From assembly GCA_030695565.1 (NCBI GenBank), contig JAUYRZ010000059.1:1-39062 (forward strand): a stretch of 39,062 bases of DNA. The letters run 5' to 3'. This document shows, one piece after another, positions 7,429 through 16,192 of the stretch. Positions within the stretch are counted from its first letter, which is position 1. Every line of letters begins with the position of its first letter. Both the position numbers and the translations under genes were made by a program. The notes under the pieces were generated by a model. That model worked only from the letters and a program-made list of their open reading frames with translations. It was not told the origin of the DNA and did no database searches. The DNA comes from Archangium sp. (lineage in GTDB: Bacteria; Myxococcota; Myxococcia; Myxococcales; Myxococcaceae).

Positions 7429-8469
7429 ATGACCCGTCTTGCCGCCGTCTTCGTCACGCTCTCTGCCGTCACTGCCCTCGCCGAGGGCCCCGTCAACGCA
7501 CCGAAGGTTCGCATCGTGGCCGCGCGCCCGGTCACCGCCAGCACCCGCGAAGCGGTCACCGGCCAGCTGGGCCCCTCGCGCCTGCTCCCGCTGGGCTTCG
7601 AGGTCGGAGGCCGCTTGACCGTGAGCAAGGTGAGCAAGGGCGATCTGGTGAAGAACGGCCAGACGTTGGGCAACCTCGACACGGAGATCATCAACGCGCA
7701 GGTCGCGCAGGCCGAAGCCGGGCTGCTGGCCGCCGAAGCAGGCGCCGCGCTCGCGCTCGACGTGGCCAGCCGCAACGAGAAGCTGAAGGCAGAAGGCAGC
7801 GTGTCCGACCTGCAGTTCAAGCAGACCGACGCGCAGGCCAAGGCCGCCAGGGCCCAGGTCGCCCAGGCGCAAGCGGGTGTGGCGCAGGCGCGCGCAGGTC
7901 AGCGCCGTCACTTCCTGAGCGCGCCGTTCGCGGCCACCGTGGTCGACGCACCCGACAACACGGGCGGCATGGTGGGCCCGGGCATGCCGGTGTTCATCTT
8001 GATGCAGCTCGACCCGCTCATCCTCAAGGTGACCGTGCCCGAGAAGGTGCGCGAGTCGATCAAGGCGGGCCTCAAGGTGCGGGTGGAGGCGACCGGTTCA
8101 GGTGCGGCCACCGACGACGCGGTGGTGAAGGTGGTGCTGCCCTCGGCTGATCCGCAGACCCGGCGCGTACCGCTGGAGATCACCGTGCCCAACACCGATG
8201 GCCGCTTCGTGGCCAACACGCTCGCGCGCGTCACCATCTCGCTGGGTGAACCGAAAGCGGCGGTGATGATCCCCTCCACCGCGCTGGGCACCTCGGGGGG
8301 GGAACACGTCTTCTCGGTCGACGAGTCGGGCTCGCTGCGCCGCGTGCCGGTCAAGGTGATGGAGCGGGGCAACACCACCGTGACCGTCACCACCTCCACG
8401 CCGGTCACCCAGGTGGTCGACTACCCGACGTCGGCGCTGGTCGACGGCAGCAAGGTCACCCAGCGATGA
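7429..8469 (+). CDS. RND efflux membrane fusion protein (periplasmic adaptor)
   Basis: The 346-residue protein has a Sec signal (MTRLAAVFVTLSAVTALA), the first half of a biotinyl/lipoyl-like domain (LGFEVGGRLTVSKVSKGDLVKNGQTLGNLD), and an Ala-rich coiled-coil hairpin (about residues 85-160, with many QAEAG/QAQAG units). A returning lipoyl half (FLSAPFAATVVDAPDNTGGMVGPG) and a beta-barrel domain follow. This is the HlyD/AcrA-type adaptor that couples the RND pump to the outer-membrane channel. No lipobox is present. The start ATG has AGGA nine bases upstream. It lies between the TetR gene and the RND gene in a four-gene operon. The substrate is not evident. Confidence 0.93.
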   Translation: MTRLAAVFVTLSAVTALAEGPVNAPKVRIVAARPVTASTREAVTGQLGPSRLLPLGFEVGGRLTVSKVSKGDLVKNGQTLGNLDTEIINAQVAQAEAGLLAAEAGAALALDVASRNEKLKAEGSVSDLQFKQTDAQAKAARAQVAQAQAGVAQARAGQRRHFLSAPFAATVVDAPDNTGGMVGPGMPVFILMQLDPLILKVTVPEKVRESIKAGLKVRVEATGSGAATDDAVVKVVLPSADPQTRRVPLEITVPNTDGRFVANTLARVTISLGEPKAAVMIPSTALGTSGGEHVFSVDESGSLRRVPVKVMERGNTTVTVTTSTPVTQVVDYPTSALVDGSKVTQR

Positions 8470-8539
8470 GCACTTCCTCCCGGGCAGGGACCGGCTTCAT
8501 CCGGCGATCTCCTCCGCAGGAACAGCGAACGGTGGGCGC

Positions 8540-11500
8540 ATGACGCTCTCCGACCTGTCGATCAAGCGGCCCGTCTTCACCACGATGATGTCGTTGTTGT
8601 TGATCGTGCTGGGGCTGCTGGGCGTCTCGCGCCTGGGCACCGATCTCTTCCCCGACGTCAGCTTCCCCTTCGTGGCCATCACCACGGTCTACCGGGGCGC
8701 AGGCCCGGCGGAGATCGAAGCGCAGGTGAACAAGCCGCTGGAAGACGCGGTCGCCGGCATTCAAGGCGTCGACACCATCCAGAGCTTTTCCCGCGAGAAC
8801 GTGGGCCTGGTCTTCGTGCAGTTCAAGCTGAGCGTGCCGCTCGATCGCGCCGTTCAGGAAGTGCGCGACAAGGTGGCCGGCGTGCAGAACCTGCCCCGCG
8901 ACGTCACCGCGCCCAAGGTCAGCCGCATCGACATCGGCGCCGCGCCGATCCTCACCTACGCGGTCAACGCCGACATGGAGAGCAGTGAGCTGCGCCAGCT
9001 CATCAAGGACAAGATCGAGCCTGCGCTCTCGCAGATCGAAGGCGTGGCGCAGGTGCGCACCATCGGCGGCGATCAACGGGAGATCCGCATCGACGTCGAC
9101 CTCGACAAGGCGAAGTCGGCCGGCGTCGCGCCTGCGCAGGTCGCCGAGCGGGTGGGCATGGAGAACGTCGACGTGCCCGCGGGCCGCTTCGACCTGGGCC
9201 CCACCGAGCTGACCGTACGCAGCCTGGGCCAGTTCAAGACCGTCGACGACATCGCCATGTTGCCCATCGCGCGCAACACGCAGCAGGGCACCCAGGTGCT
9301 GCTCAACGAGATCGCCACCGTCACCGACGGCGTGGCCGACCGCCGCACCATCGCGCGCTTGAACGGCAAAGAGGCCGTCATCATGGAGATCGTCAAGCAG
9401 CCCGGCAGCAACACCGTCGAGGTCGCGCGCATCGTCAAGGAGCGCATCATCGAGCTGACCCCGCAGATGGGGCACGGCTTCGGCACCTCGGTGTTGATCG
9501 ACTCGTCGATCCTGATCGAAGAGAACGCCAAGGAGGTGTGGATCGCCCTCATCTTCGGCGGCTTCATGGCCGTGTTGATCATCCTCATCTTCCTGCTCGA
9601 CCTGCGCGGCACCATCATCAGCTCGTTGGCCCTGCCCACCTCGGTCATCGGCACCTTCTTCGTGATGTTCGCGCTGGGCTACACGCTCAACCAGATGACC
9701 ATGCTCGCGCTGTCGCTGGCGATCGGTCTGCTCATCGACGACGCGGTGGTGGTGCGTGAAGCCATCACCCACCGGCTCGAGCAGGGTGAGTCGCCCGCCT
9801 CGGCCGCGAGCAACGGCACCAAAGACGTGTTCCTCGCGGTGCTCGCCACCACGCTCTCGCTGGTGGCCGTGTTCATCCCCGTGGCGTTCATGCCCGGCAT
9901 CGTGGGCATGTTCTTCAAGCAGTTCGGCCTGACCATCTCGGCCGCCGTGATCATCTCGATGTTCATCTCTTTCACGCTCGACCCGATGCTCAGCGCGCGC
10001 TTCAGCAAGGCGCTGGGCCCCGACGGTCACAGCAAGGAGAACGCGGTCGCGCGCAACCTGCGCAAGCTCTTCGAGGCCACCGAACGTTTCTACGGAAGGC
10101 TGCTGGGGTGGACGTTGATCAACCGCTGGAAGACGGCGTTGATCACCCTGGTCATCATCGTGGGCTCGCTCGGTGCTGCCAGCACGCTGGGCAACGACTT
10201 CATGGTGCCGCAGGACCGGGCGACCATGATCGTGCAGCTCAAGCTGCCCGAAGGGTCTTCCGTCTCGGAGAGCCAGACCCGCGCGCTGCAGGCCGAAGAG
10301 ATGCTGCGCACGCTGCCCGACATCATCGACATCTACGCCATCATCGGCGCCGACCCGAACGGCATGGGTGGCGACGCGAACATGGTGCGCTTCCGCGTGA
10401 TGACCAAGCCGCGCGCCGCGCGGGCGATGAGCCTGGTGGAGCTCAAGCAGGCCGCGCGTGAGCTCCTCAGCGCGCTGCCCGCCACCGAGATCGCCATCAT
10501 CGATCCGCCCGACATCGAGGGCCTGGGCGATTTCTTCCCCATCATGATCTACGTGATGGGCCCCGAGTTCGACGGGCTGACCAACGAGGCCAACCGCATC
10601 TCCGATGTGATGAAGAGCCTCAAGACCAAGGCGGGGCTGCCCATGGTCGGCGACATCCGCGTGGTGACCAACCCGCCCAAGCCGGAGCTCGCCATCGACA
10701 TCGATCGCGCGCGCGCCAGTGACACCGGCCTCTCCGCCGCTGCGTTGGGCATGCAGCTGCGCATGGCGATGAACGGCCAGGTGGCCGGCAAGCTGCGCCA
10801 GGGCAGCGAAGAGACGGAGATCGTGGTGCGCCTGCAGGAGAAGGATCGCGCCAGCCCCGAGTCGCTCGCCGCGCTGGAGGTCTTCACGCCTTCAGGCCCG
10901 CGCGCCATCGGCGACGTGGCTTCGTTGTCGATCAAGGAGACCCCGTCGGTCATCGAACACTTCAACCGCGAGCGGCGGGTGATGGTGCTCGCTTCGCCCT
11001 CGGCCAACGCGTCGTTGGGTGAAGTGGCGAACGCGCTGAAAGCCCACCTCGAGGCCGAGCCCCCGCCCGAGGGGTATTCGCTCTTCTACGACGGGCAGAT
11101 GAAGGTGCTGGCCGAGCAGAACTCGGCCTTCCTGCTGGTGATCGTGCTCGCGTTCGCGTTCGTCTACATGGTGCTCGCCTCGCAGTTCGAGAGCTTCAAG
11201 CACCCCTTCACCATCATGGTGTCGGTGCCGTTGGCGCTGGTGGGGGCGTTGTTGGCGCTGGTGGTCACCGGTTGGTCCATCACCCTGGGCGCGATGATCG
11301 GGCTCATCCTCTTGATGGGCCTGGTCACCAAGAACGCCATTCTGCTGGTCGACCAGATGTTGCAGAACCTGCGTGAAGGTCAGGAGCTCGACGCGGCGAT
11401 CTTGAGCGCGGGCCCGCGGCGTCTTCGGCCGATCCTGATGACGTCGGCGGCGATGGCCATCGGCATGGTGCCCACCGCGCTGGGCCGGGGTCAGGGCTTC

Positions 11501-11683
11501 GAGTTCCGCGCTCCCATGGCGATCGCGGTCATCGGTGGCGTGCTCACCTCGACGTTCCTCACCTTGTTCGTGGTGCCGCTCGTCTTCGCGGTGTTCGAGA
11601 AGCTGACCCCGAAGCGCCTGCGCATTCAGAAAGACGCAGTCGTCGAGCCGGGCCCGGAGACGACCGAAGTGGTGACGCCATGA
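8540..11683 (+). CDS. RND efflux pump, HAE1-type inner-membrane transporter
   Basis: At 1047 residues it has the usual RND length. The N-terminus (LSDLSIKRPVFTTMMSLLLIVLGLLG) is TM1, followed by the porter domain typical of the AcrB/MdtB/HAE1 branch (GTDLFPDVSFPFVAITTVYRGAGPAEIEAQVNKPLEDAV). TM4 carries the paired proton-relay Asp residues in LAIGLLIDDAVVVREAI, and a second porter and TM block closes with LILLMGLVTKNAILLVDQM and RLRPILMTSAAMAIGMVPTALG. It exports drugs or other hydrophobic compounds using the proton gradient, working with the adaptor upstream and the TolC-like channel downstream. It starts 70 bases after the adaptor gene, and its stop overlaps the channel gene by four bases (ATGA). 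Confidence 0.96.
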   Translation: MTLSDLSIKRPVFTTMMSLLLIVLGLLGVSRLGTDLFPDVSFPFVAITTVYRGAGPAEIEAQVNKPLEDAVAGIQGVDTIQSFSRENVGLVFVQFKLSVPLDRAVQEVRDKVAGVQNLPRDVTAPKVSRIDIGAAPILTYAVNADMESSELRQLIKDKIEPALSQIEGVAQVRTIGGDQREIRIDVDLDKAKSAGVAPAQVAERVGMENVDVPAGRFDLGPTELTVRSLGQFKTVDDIAMLPIARNTQQGTQVLLNEIATVTDGVADRRTIARLNGKEAVIMEIVKQPGSNTVEVARIVKERIIELTPQMGHGFGTSVLIDSSILIEENAKEVWIALIFGGFMAVLIILIFLLDLRGTIISSLALPTSVIGTFFVMFALGYTLNQMTMLALSLAIGLLIDDAVVVREAITHRLEQGESPASAASNGTKDVFLAVLATTLSLVAVFIPVAFMPGIVGMFFKQFGLTISAAVIISMFISFTLDPMLSARFSKALGPDGHSKENAVARNLRKLFEATERFYGRLLGWTLINRWKTALITLVIIVGSLGAASTLGNDFMVPQDRATMIVQLKLPEGSSVSESQTRALQAEEMLRTLPDIIDIYAIIGADPNGMGGDANMVRFRVMTKPRAARAMSLVELKQAARELLSALPATEIAIIDPPDIEGLGDFFPIMIYVMGPEFDGLTNEANRISDVMKSLKTKAGLPMVGDIRVVTNPPKPELAIDIDRARASDTGLSAAALGMQLRMAMNGQVAGKLRQGSEETEIVVRLQEKDRASPESLAALEVFTPSGPRAIGDVASLSIKETPSVIEHFNRERRVMVLASPSANASLGEVANALKAHLEAEPPPEGYSLFYDGQMKVLAEQNSAFLLVIVLAFAFVYMVLASQFESFKHPFTIMVSVPLALVGALLALVVTGWSITLGAMIGLILLMGLVTKNAILLVDQMLQNLREGQELDAAILSAGPRRLRPILMTSAAMAIGMVPTALGRGQGFEFRAPMAIAVIGGVLTSTFLTLFVVPLVFAVFEKLTPKRLRIQKDAVVEPGPETTEVVTP

Positions 11684-13239
11684 AGACACCCGAAGCAATT
11701 TTGCAAAACTCCAAACCCTCCAAAGCCTCGCTCTCCCCCGCGGGGGAGCGGGTCGGGGAGAGGGCGTTCGCGCTGTCGCTGCTGCTGACCGCCACCACCG
11801 CCTTCGCCGAGGTCCCGCTGCCCACCTCGGTCGCCGCCACCGGCGATCTCGAAGCGGCCTACGTGGCCACGCGCAAGCCGATGGCGCTGGCCGACGTGCT
11901 CAAGCTCGCCAACGAGAAGAGCACCGACCTCGCCGCCGCCCGCGCTGCCGCCCAGCAGGTCGCCGCCAAGGCGCGCCTGGTCTTCTCCGCCGTGCTCCCG
12001 GAGATCACCGCGAGCGTCTCCTACGTGCACACCTCGACCGAGCAGAAGTTCGATCCCTCCGCCTTCATCCAGGCGTTCGAAGGGGTGATCGACGCGTCGA
12101 TCCGCGGAGCAGGCCCCGCGTACGGCAACTTCGGCCCGCCCAGCGAACCGGTGATCGCCGGCGTGAAGCAGGGCTTCTCCGACGCGGCCTCGGGCCAGCT
12201 GACCCCCACCACCATCGTCGCGCGCAACTCGCTCTACGGCTCGCTGTTGGTCACCCAGACCCTCTTCGCGCCGCAGATGTTCCTGCTGCCCGCGGCGGAT
12301 CAAGCCAACCAGGCCGCGAAGTACGGCAGCCTGGAAGCGCGGGAGCAGGTGCTGCTCGGCGTGGCGCGGCTGTACCTGGGCGTGGAAGGACTCTCGGCCA
12401 TCGAGGAGGCGGCCCGTGATGCCGAGCGCGTGGCCCTCAAGCGCGAGAAAGATGCGACAGCGCAGCAGCAGATGGGCGTGGCCACCGACATCGCCGTGCT
12501 CCGCGCGCAGTCGGAGACCGCCCAGGCCCGCGCCACCCTGGCCACCCTGCAGGGCCAACGCGTCGCGCTGCTGGCGATGCTCGAGGCGTTGGTGGGCGAG
12601 CCGGTGCGCCCGGTCGACGGCTCACCGACGCACTTCGAAGTGACGGCCAGTGAAGAGTCCACCTCCCCGTGGGACTCGACGTATTTGGTGCGCGCCAACC
12701 GCAGCGGGTTGGAGAGCCAGGAGACGTTCAACCGCTTCGACCGCCTCTCGTGGTTGCCGTCGGTCGTGGCGCAGGCCAAGGGCAGCTACAACTCGAACAA
12801 GGGCTTCGCGGGCACGAACTTCATCCTCGACGGCATCGTGGCCGCCCAGTGGACGCTCTACGACCGCGGCCAGCGCTACGTGGCGCTGCACGAGAACGAC
12901 GCGAAGACCATCGAGGCGCGCGCGAAGTACGAAGGCTCACGCGCGAAGGCCAAGGCGAACTGGATCGGCGCGAAGACCAACCTGGTCGCGGCGCAGGTCG
13001 CGTTGACGCAGGCCGAAGCGCAGGCCTCGTTGGCCTCGCGCGCGCAGAAGCAGATCGACTCCGCGTACCAGGCCGGGTTCTCCACCAGCCTCGAGGTGAG
13101 CGACATCGACAGCAAACGATTCTTCGCGATGTCGGCCGCCGCGCAGTCACGGGCTCAGCTCGAGGTGCGCAAGGTCGAGCTCGCGGCCGCTGAAGGCCGG
13201 TTGGCCTCCGTGTTGGGTCTCGAGACCGCCAGGGAGTAG
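11680..13239 (+). CDS. TolC-like outer-membrane efflux protein with a repeat element in its signal region
   Basis: The 519-residue product carries OEP/TolC features: MALADVLKLANEKSTDLAAARAAAQQVAAKARLVFSAVLPEI, long Ala/Gln-rich helices, and a second copy of the fold after about residue 310 ending in LASVLGLETARE. It is the exit duct for the RND pump. The ATG at 11680 overlaps the RND stop (ATGA), which supports this start. The N-terminus is odd: a palindromic REP-like element (11731-11764) lies inside the frame and encodes LSPAGERVGER just before the hydrophobic core ALSLLLTATTAFA. The signal peptide is therefore preceded by about 30 extra residues. Cleavage probably falls after AFA. No better start codon lies between the element and the hydrophobic core. 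Confidence 0.9.
   Translation: MKTPEAILQNSKPSKASLSPAGERVGERAFALSLLLTATTAFAEVPLPTSVAATGDLEAAYVATRKPMALADVLKLANEKSTDLAAARAAAQQVAAKARLVFSAVLPEITASVSYVHTSTEQKFDPSAFIQAFEGVIDASIRGAGPAYGNFGPPSEPVIAGVKQGFSDAASGQLTPTTIVARNSLYGSLLVTQTLFAPQMFLLPAADQANQAAKYGSLEAREQVLLGVARLYLGVEGLSAIEEAARDAERVALKREKDATAQQQMGVATDIAVLRAQSETAQARATLATLQGQRVALLAMLEALVGEPVRPVDGSPTHFEVTASEESTSPWDSTYLVRANRSGLESQETFNRFDRLSWLPSVVAQAKGSYNSNKGFAGTNFILDGIVAAQWTLYDRGQRYVALHENDAKTIEARAKYEGSRAKAKANWIGAKTNLVAAQVALTQAEAQASLASRAQKQIDSAYQAGFSTSLEVSDIDSKRFFAMSAAAQSRAQLEVRKVELAAAEGRLASVLGLETARE
11731..11764. repeat. REP-like palindromic repeat, copy 1, inside the tolC-like gene
   Basis: A perfect 16-bp palindrome (CTCCCCCGCGGGGGAG, 11733-11748) is nested in a larger dyad, CTCTCCCC (11731-11738) with GGGGAGAG (11755-11762), plus GAGCGGGTCGGGGAGAGGG. 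It belongs to the CTCTCCC...GGGAGAGGG class of dispersed bacterial palindromes and shares sequence with the copies near 23170 and 31172. It lies inside the coding sequence and keeps the frame open. Confidence 0.75.
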
Positions 13240-13244
13240 TTCAA

Positions 13245-13277
13245 GATGATCGGTTGACCGCGTTCACACCGGTCATC
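13245..13277 (+). terminator. Hairpin after the efflux operon, probable terminator
   Basis: Five bases after the stop of the tolC-like gene lies a 10-bp stem with one G-U pair, GATGATCGGT (13245-13254) with ACCGGTCATC (13268-13277), and a 13-base loop. A pyrimidine-rich but not T-only stretch follows. The position between convergent genes fits an operon end. Confidence 0.5.
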
Positions 13278-13322
13278 ACCTTCTGCTTCGTGCGGCAGGC
13301 TCGGGGTGACCGGCCTCAGGGC

Positions 13323-16184
13323 TCAGTTGCCGGTGAGCATCATGCCCATCGGCAGTGGTGCGCACAGCGGCGAGCTCGAGGTGATGCCGATGCTCCCGCT
13401 CTGCGGCGCCGACGAATTGTTCGGCGTGAAGGTGATCGAACCCGACGAGCGGTTGTTGGCCGCCACCGAGGTCGCGCTGGAGCTCAGGGCGAACCGGTTG
13501 CTGCCCGCAAGTGTCAACGCGTACGTCGCGGCCAGGTTGCCCGTGTTCTCCACGAAGAAGCCCAGCGTCTGACTGCCGGGGTGGTTTGCCCTCAGCGCCA
13601 GCGAGCCCGGGTTGAAGGCCAGCTTCGCGCCCTGCGCCGTGAGGTGCAGCATCACCGCGTGCACCTCGTTGACCGGGCCGCCCGCCGCCGTGACGGTCAA
13701 CGTCTCGGCAAAGAAGTCGGGGCTGGTGTCGGCCGTCGCAGGCACGGGCAGCGGGGTGACCACCACCGTGACCGACGCACCCACCGCGACCGACGCGGGG
13801 CCGTTCACCTGGTACGCCGTGCCGCTGAACGCGTAGCCGAGCGTGAGCACCTGGCTCGAGTCGTTTCGCAAGGTGAAGCTGCGCGCGGCCGCCTGCGCTC
13901 CGCACGGCACGAAGCCGCCGCTGCCGAAGGTGAGGCTCGTCTCTGATTGTGTGACCACCTGAGCGCCGGTGCCCGCGCCCACGAGGCTCACCGGCACGCT
14001 GCTCAGCGGCTGACACAACACCGTGCTCGCCGCGACGCTCAGCACCGCGCTGTCGCTGTAGCTCGACGCGGCCAGGGGGGTGAACGACGCGGTGACCGCG
14101 GCCCCACCACCGCCGTTCAAGGTCACCTCGGCGGGGAGCGAGAAGATGTTCGGCTGTGAGGCCAGAAACCGCAGGGTGCCGGCCGCGTTGCCGGTGTTCG
14201 TCACGGTGAACTGCGCGGCGGCGCTCACGCCCACCGGCACGGCGCCGAAGTCGAGCGCGGTCGAGCTCAACGAGAAGATCGAGCCACGCGCCGTCTGGTG
14301 GAGCGCGATGTGGTGCGGCACGTCGCCGACCACGTCGGTCGTGACGTCGAGGGAATCTGCGTAGAAATCGAAGCTGACCGACGAGCTCACGGGCACCGCG
14401 CGCGGCGTCACCGTCACCACCAGCGTGCCGCCATCAGCAGCCACGTCACCGCTGCCGGGCGTCATGGTGAACGTGAAGGGCGAGCTGGTGCCCCGGGCCA
14501 GGGAAGGAATCACCTGGTACGGACGGTTGCCCGGGTTGCTGAAGGTGATGACCCGTGGAGACGCCGTCGCTCCGCAGTCCACTTCGCCGAAGTCGAGCCC
14601 GAGCGGCGAGTAGGTGACCGAACCGCTGGTGCCCGTACCTGAGAGGGCCACCGGCGTGGGGAGCGGCGCGCAGAGCACGCCACTGTTCGGCACCAGGCTC
14701 ATCGAGATGGTCCCCGTGGTGTTCAGGCTGTTGGTGGGCTCGAAGCGCGCCGTGCGCTGAAGGGTGCCGGGCACCACCGTCGCCGCGGCCGTGCTGTCGA
14801 GCGTGAAGACGGGAGCAGTCGAAGCGAGCGTCACGGCGACGGCTTCATTGCCATCGTTCACCAGCGTGAACGGGGCCTGCGCGCTGCTCCCCAGGGGCAC
14901 GTTGCCGAAGTCGATCGCGCCCGAGTTGAAGCGCAGCGCCCCGCCCGCGGCCGTCTGGTGCAGGTTGATGCGGTGACTGGGATCGTTCGCCGCGTCGGTG
15001 ATGAGGGTGAGCACGTCGGAGAAGCCCTCGGGCGTGGTGGCCGCCACCTGCGGAATGGCGCTGCTGGTGAGGTTGAGCACCACCATGCCCAGCGCGGGAA
15101 CGGTGCCGCTCGACGGCGTGACGGTGAACGGCGAACCCGCGCCGCGGGTCAGGCTGGCCGACCACGCGTAGGCGGCGTTCCCTCCGTTGGTGAGCACCAC
15201 CGAACGGGCCGGTGCCTGCGTGCCGCACGTCACGCGCCCATTGGTACCGAAAAACAGCTCGACCGAAGAGAGGCCCACCACGCCGCTGGTGCCCTGGCCC
15301 GTCATGGGGAGGGCGGTGTGACTGACGCCGCAGACCCGCTCGGTGACGGTGATGGGCGCGCTCCCGGAGGAAGGCGAGATGCGCGTCGGCCGGAACTGCG
15401 CGGCCAGCCCGCTGAAGGTGGCGCCCGGCGCGATGGTGAACGAGCTGGGGCCGGCGACGCGGAACTGAGTCTCCAGCGGCTGGGCCACCTGCACCGTGGC
15501 GCTCTGCGTGCCGGTGTTGGTGATGGTCACCGTGACGGGTGGCGCGTCGACGTTGAGCGGCACCACGCCGAACGAGAGCAACGACGGCGTCGCGACCAGG
15601 GTCACACCCGAGGCCGTCGCGTGAAGGGGCACGAACACGCGGGGGCGCGCTGGATCGTTGGTGTCGATCGAGAGCAGCCCGTCGTGTTGTTGGCCTGATG
15701 CCGAAGCGGAGGGCACGCGCGCGGTGATGGTCACCTGCGCCACCGCGCCGGGCGCCAGGGTGTTCGATGTGCCCGACAAGCCGAAGAGCGGGTTGCTCGC
15801 CGTGGCGCTGAAGGTGAGCGGCAGCACGCCCGAGTTGGCGATGGCCAGCTGCAAGACCTTCTCGCCACCACACTCGGTGGCGCCGAACTCCAGCGGCGCG
15901 GTGGAGACGTTCGCGATCGCCGTCACGCCCGCATCCAGTCCGGCGTCGACGGCGTCATCACCCGCATCGGCAGCGCCCGCGTCGAATCGTCCTGCGTCTT
16001 CTGTGCCCGCATCGCGCGACGTCAGCTCCGAGTCGATCAGCAGGCAGTAGCCCGCGGCGCTGCAGTGGCCCCACGGCGCACACGGCGCGTCGTCGGTGCA
16101 GGTGACGCTGGGGCCCAGGTGGCAACCGGCCGCCAGGAACACCAGGCCTGTGACGAGGAGCGCTGAACGGAAGGTTGGGAACAT
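13323..16184 (-). CDS. Large surface lipoprotein with eight alternating Ig-like (choice-of-anchor-D/HYDIN-type) domains
   Basis: A protein of about 953 residues with a lipobox (LVFLAAGC), a Cys-rich segment (CTDDAPCAPWGHCSAAGYC), a DAG-rich linker, and then eight beta-sandwich domains of about 105 residues in an alternating A-B pattern repeated four times. A units contain a xxCGxxAxxR motif and end in HxIxLHQTAxG; B units start LxFGxVPxG and end in LCxPLPxPVxLxGTGTSG. This resembles the ASPM/SPD-2/Hydin-type repeats of NCBI choice-of-anchor-D proteins. Its role is probably extracellular adhesion or scaffolding, by architecture only. ATG at 16184 or GTG at 16190 are possible starts; either lies within 10 bases of the stop of the upstream gene, so it is the last gene of the kinase operon. 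Confidence 0.88.
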   Translation of the reverse strand: MFPTFRSALLVTGLVFLAAGCHLGPSVTCTDDAPCAPWGHCSAAGYCLLIDSELTSRDAGTEDAGRFDAGAADAGDDAVDAGLDAGVTAIANVSTAPLEFGATECGGEKVLQLAIANSGVLPLTFSATASNPLFGLSGTSNTLAPGAVAQVTITARVPSASASGQQHDGLLSIDTNDPARPRVFVPLHATASGVTLVATPSLLSFGVVPLNVDAPPVTVTITNTGTQSATVQVAQPLETQFRVAGPSSFTIAPGATFSGLAAQFRPTRISPSSGSAPITVTERVCGVSHTALPMTGQGTSGVVGLSSVELFFGTNGRVTCGTQAPARSVVLTNGGNAAYAWSASLTRGAGSPFTVTPSSGTVPALGMVVLNLTSSAIPQVAATTPEGFSDVLTLITDAANDPSHRINLHQTAAGGALRFNSGAIDFGNVPLGSSAQAPFTLVNDGNEAVAVTLASTAPVFTLDSTAAATVVPGTLQRTARFEPTNSLNTTGTISMSLVPNSGVLCAPLPTPVALSGTGTSGSVTYSPLGLDFGEVDCGATASPRVITFSNPGNRPYQVIPSLARGTSSPFTFTMTPGSGDVAADGGTLVVTVTPRAVPVSSSVSFDFYADSLDVTTDVVGDVPHHIALHQTARGSIFSLSSTALDFGAVPVGVSAAAQFTVTNTGNAAGTLRFLASQPNIFSLPAEVTLNGGGGAAVTASFTPLAASSYSDSAVLSVAASTVLCQPLSSVPVSLVGAGTGAQVVTQSETSLTFGSGGFVPCGAQAAARSFTLRNDSSQVLTLGYAFSGTAYQVNGPASVAVGASVTVVVTPLPVPATADTSPDFFAETLTVTAAGGPVNEVHAVMLHLTAQGAKLAFNPGSLALRANHPGSQTLGFFVENTGNLAATYALTLAGSNRFALSSSATSVAANNRSSGSITFTPNNSSAPQSGSIGITSSSPLCAPLPMGMMLTGN

Positions 16185-16192
16185 GGTCACTT

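Noticed and set aside
8456-10030. Long minus-strand frame opposite the RND pump gene
   Set aside because: His/Asp/Arg/Val-rich composition typical of an antisense shadow. The plus strand encodes a full RND protein.
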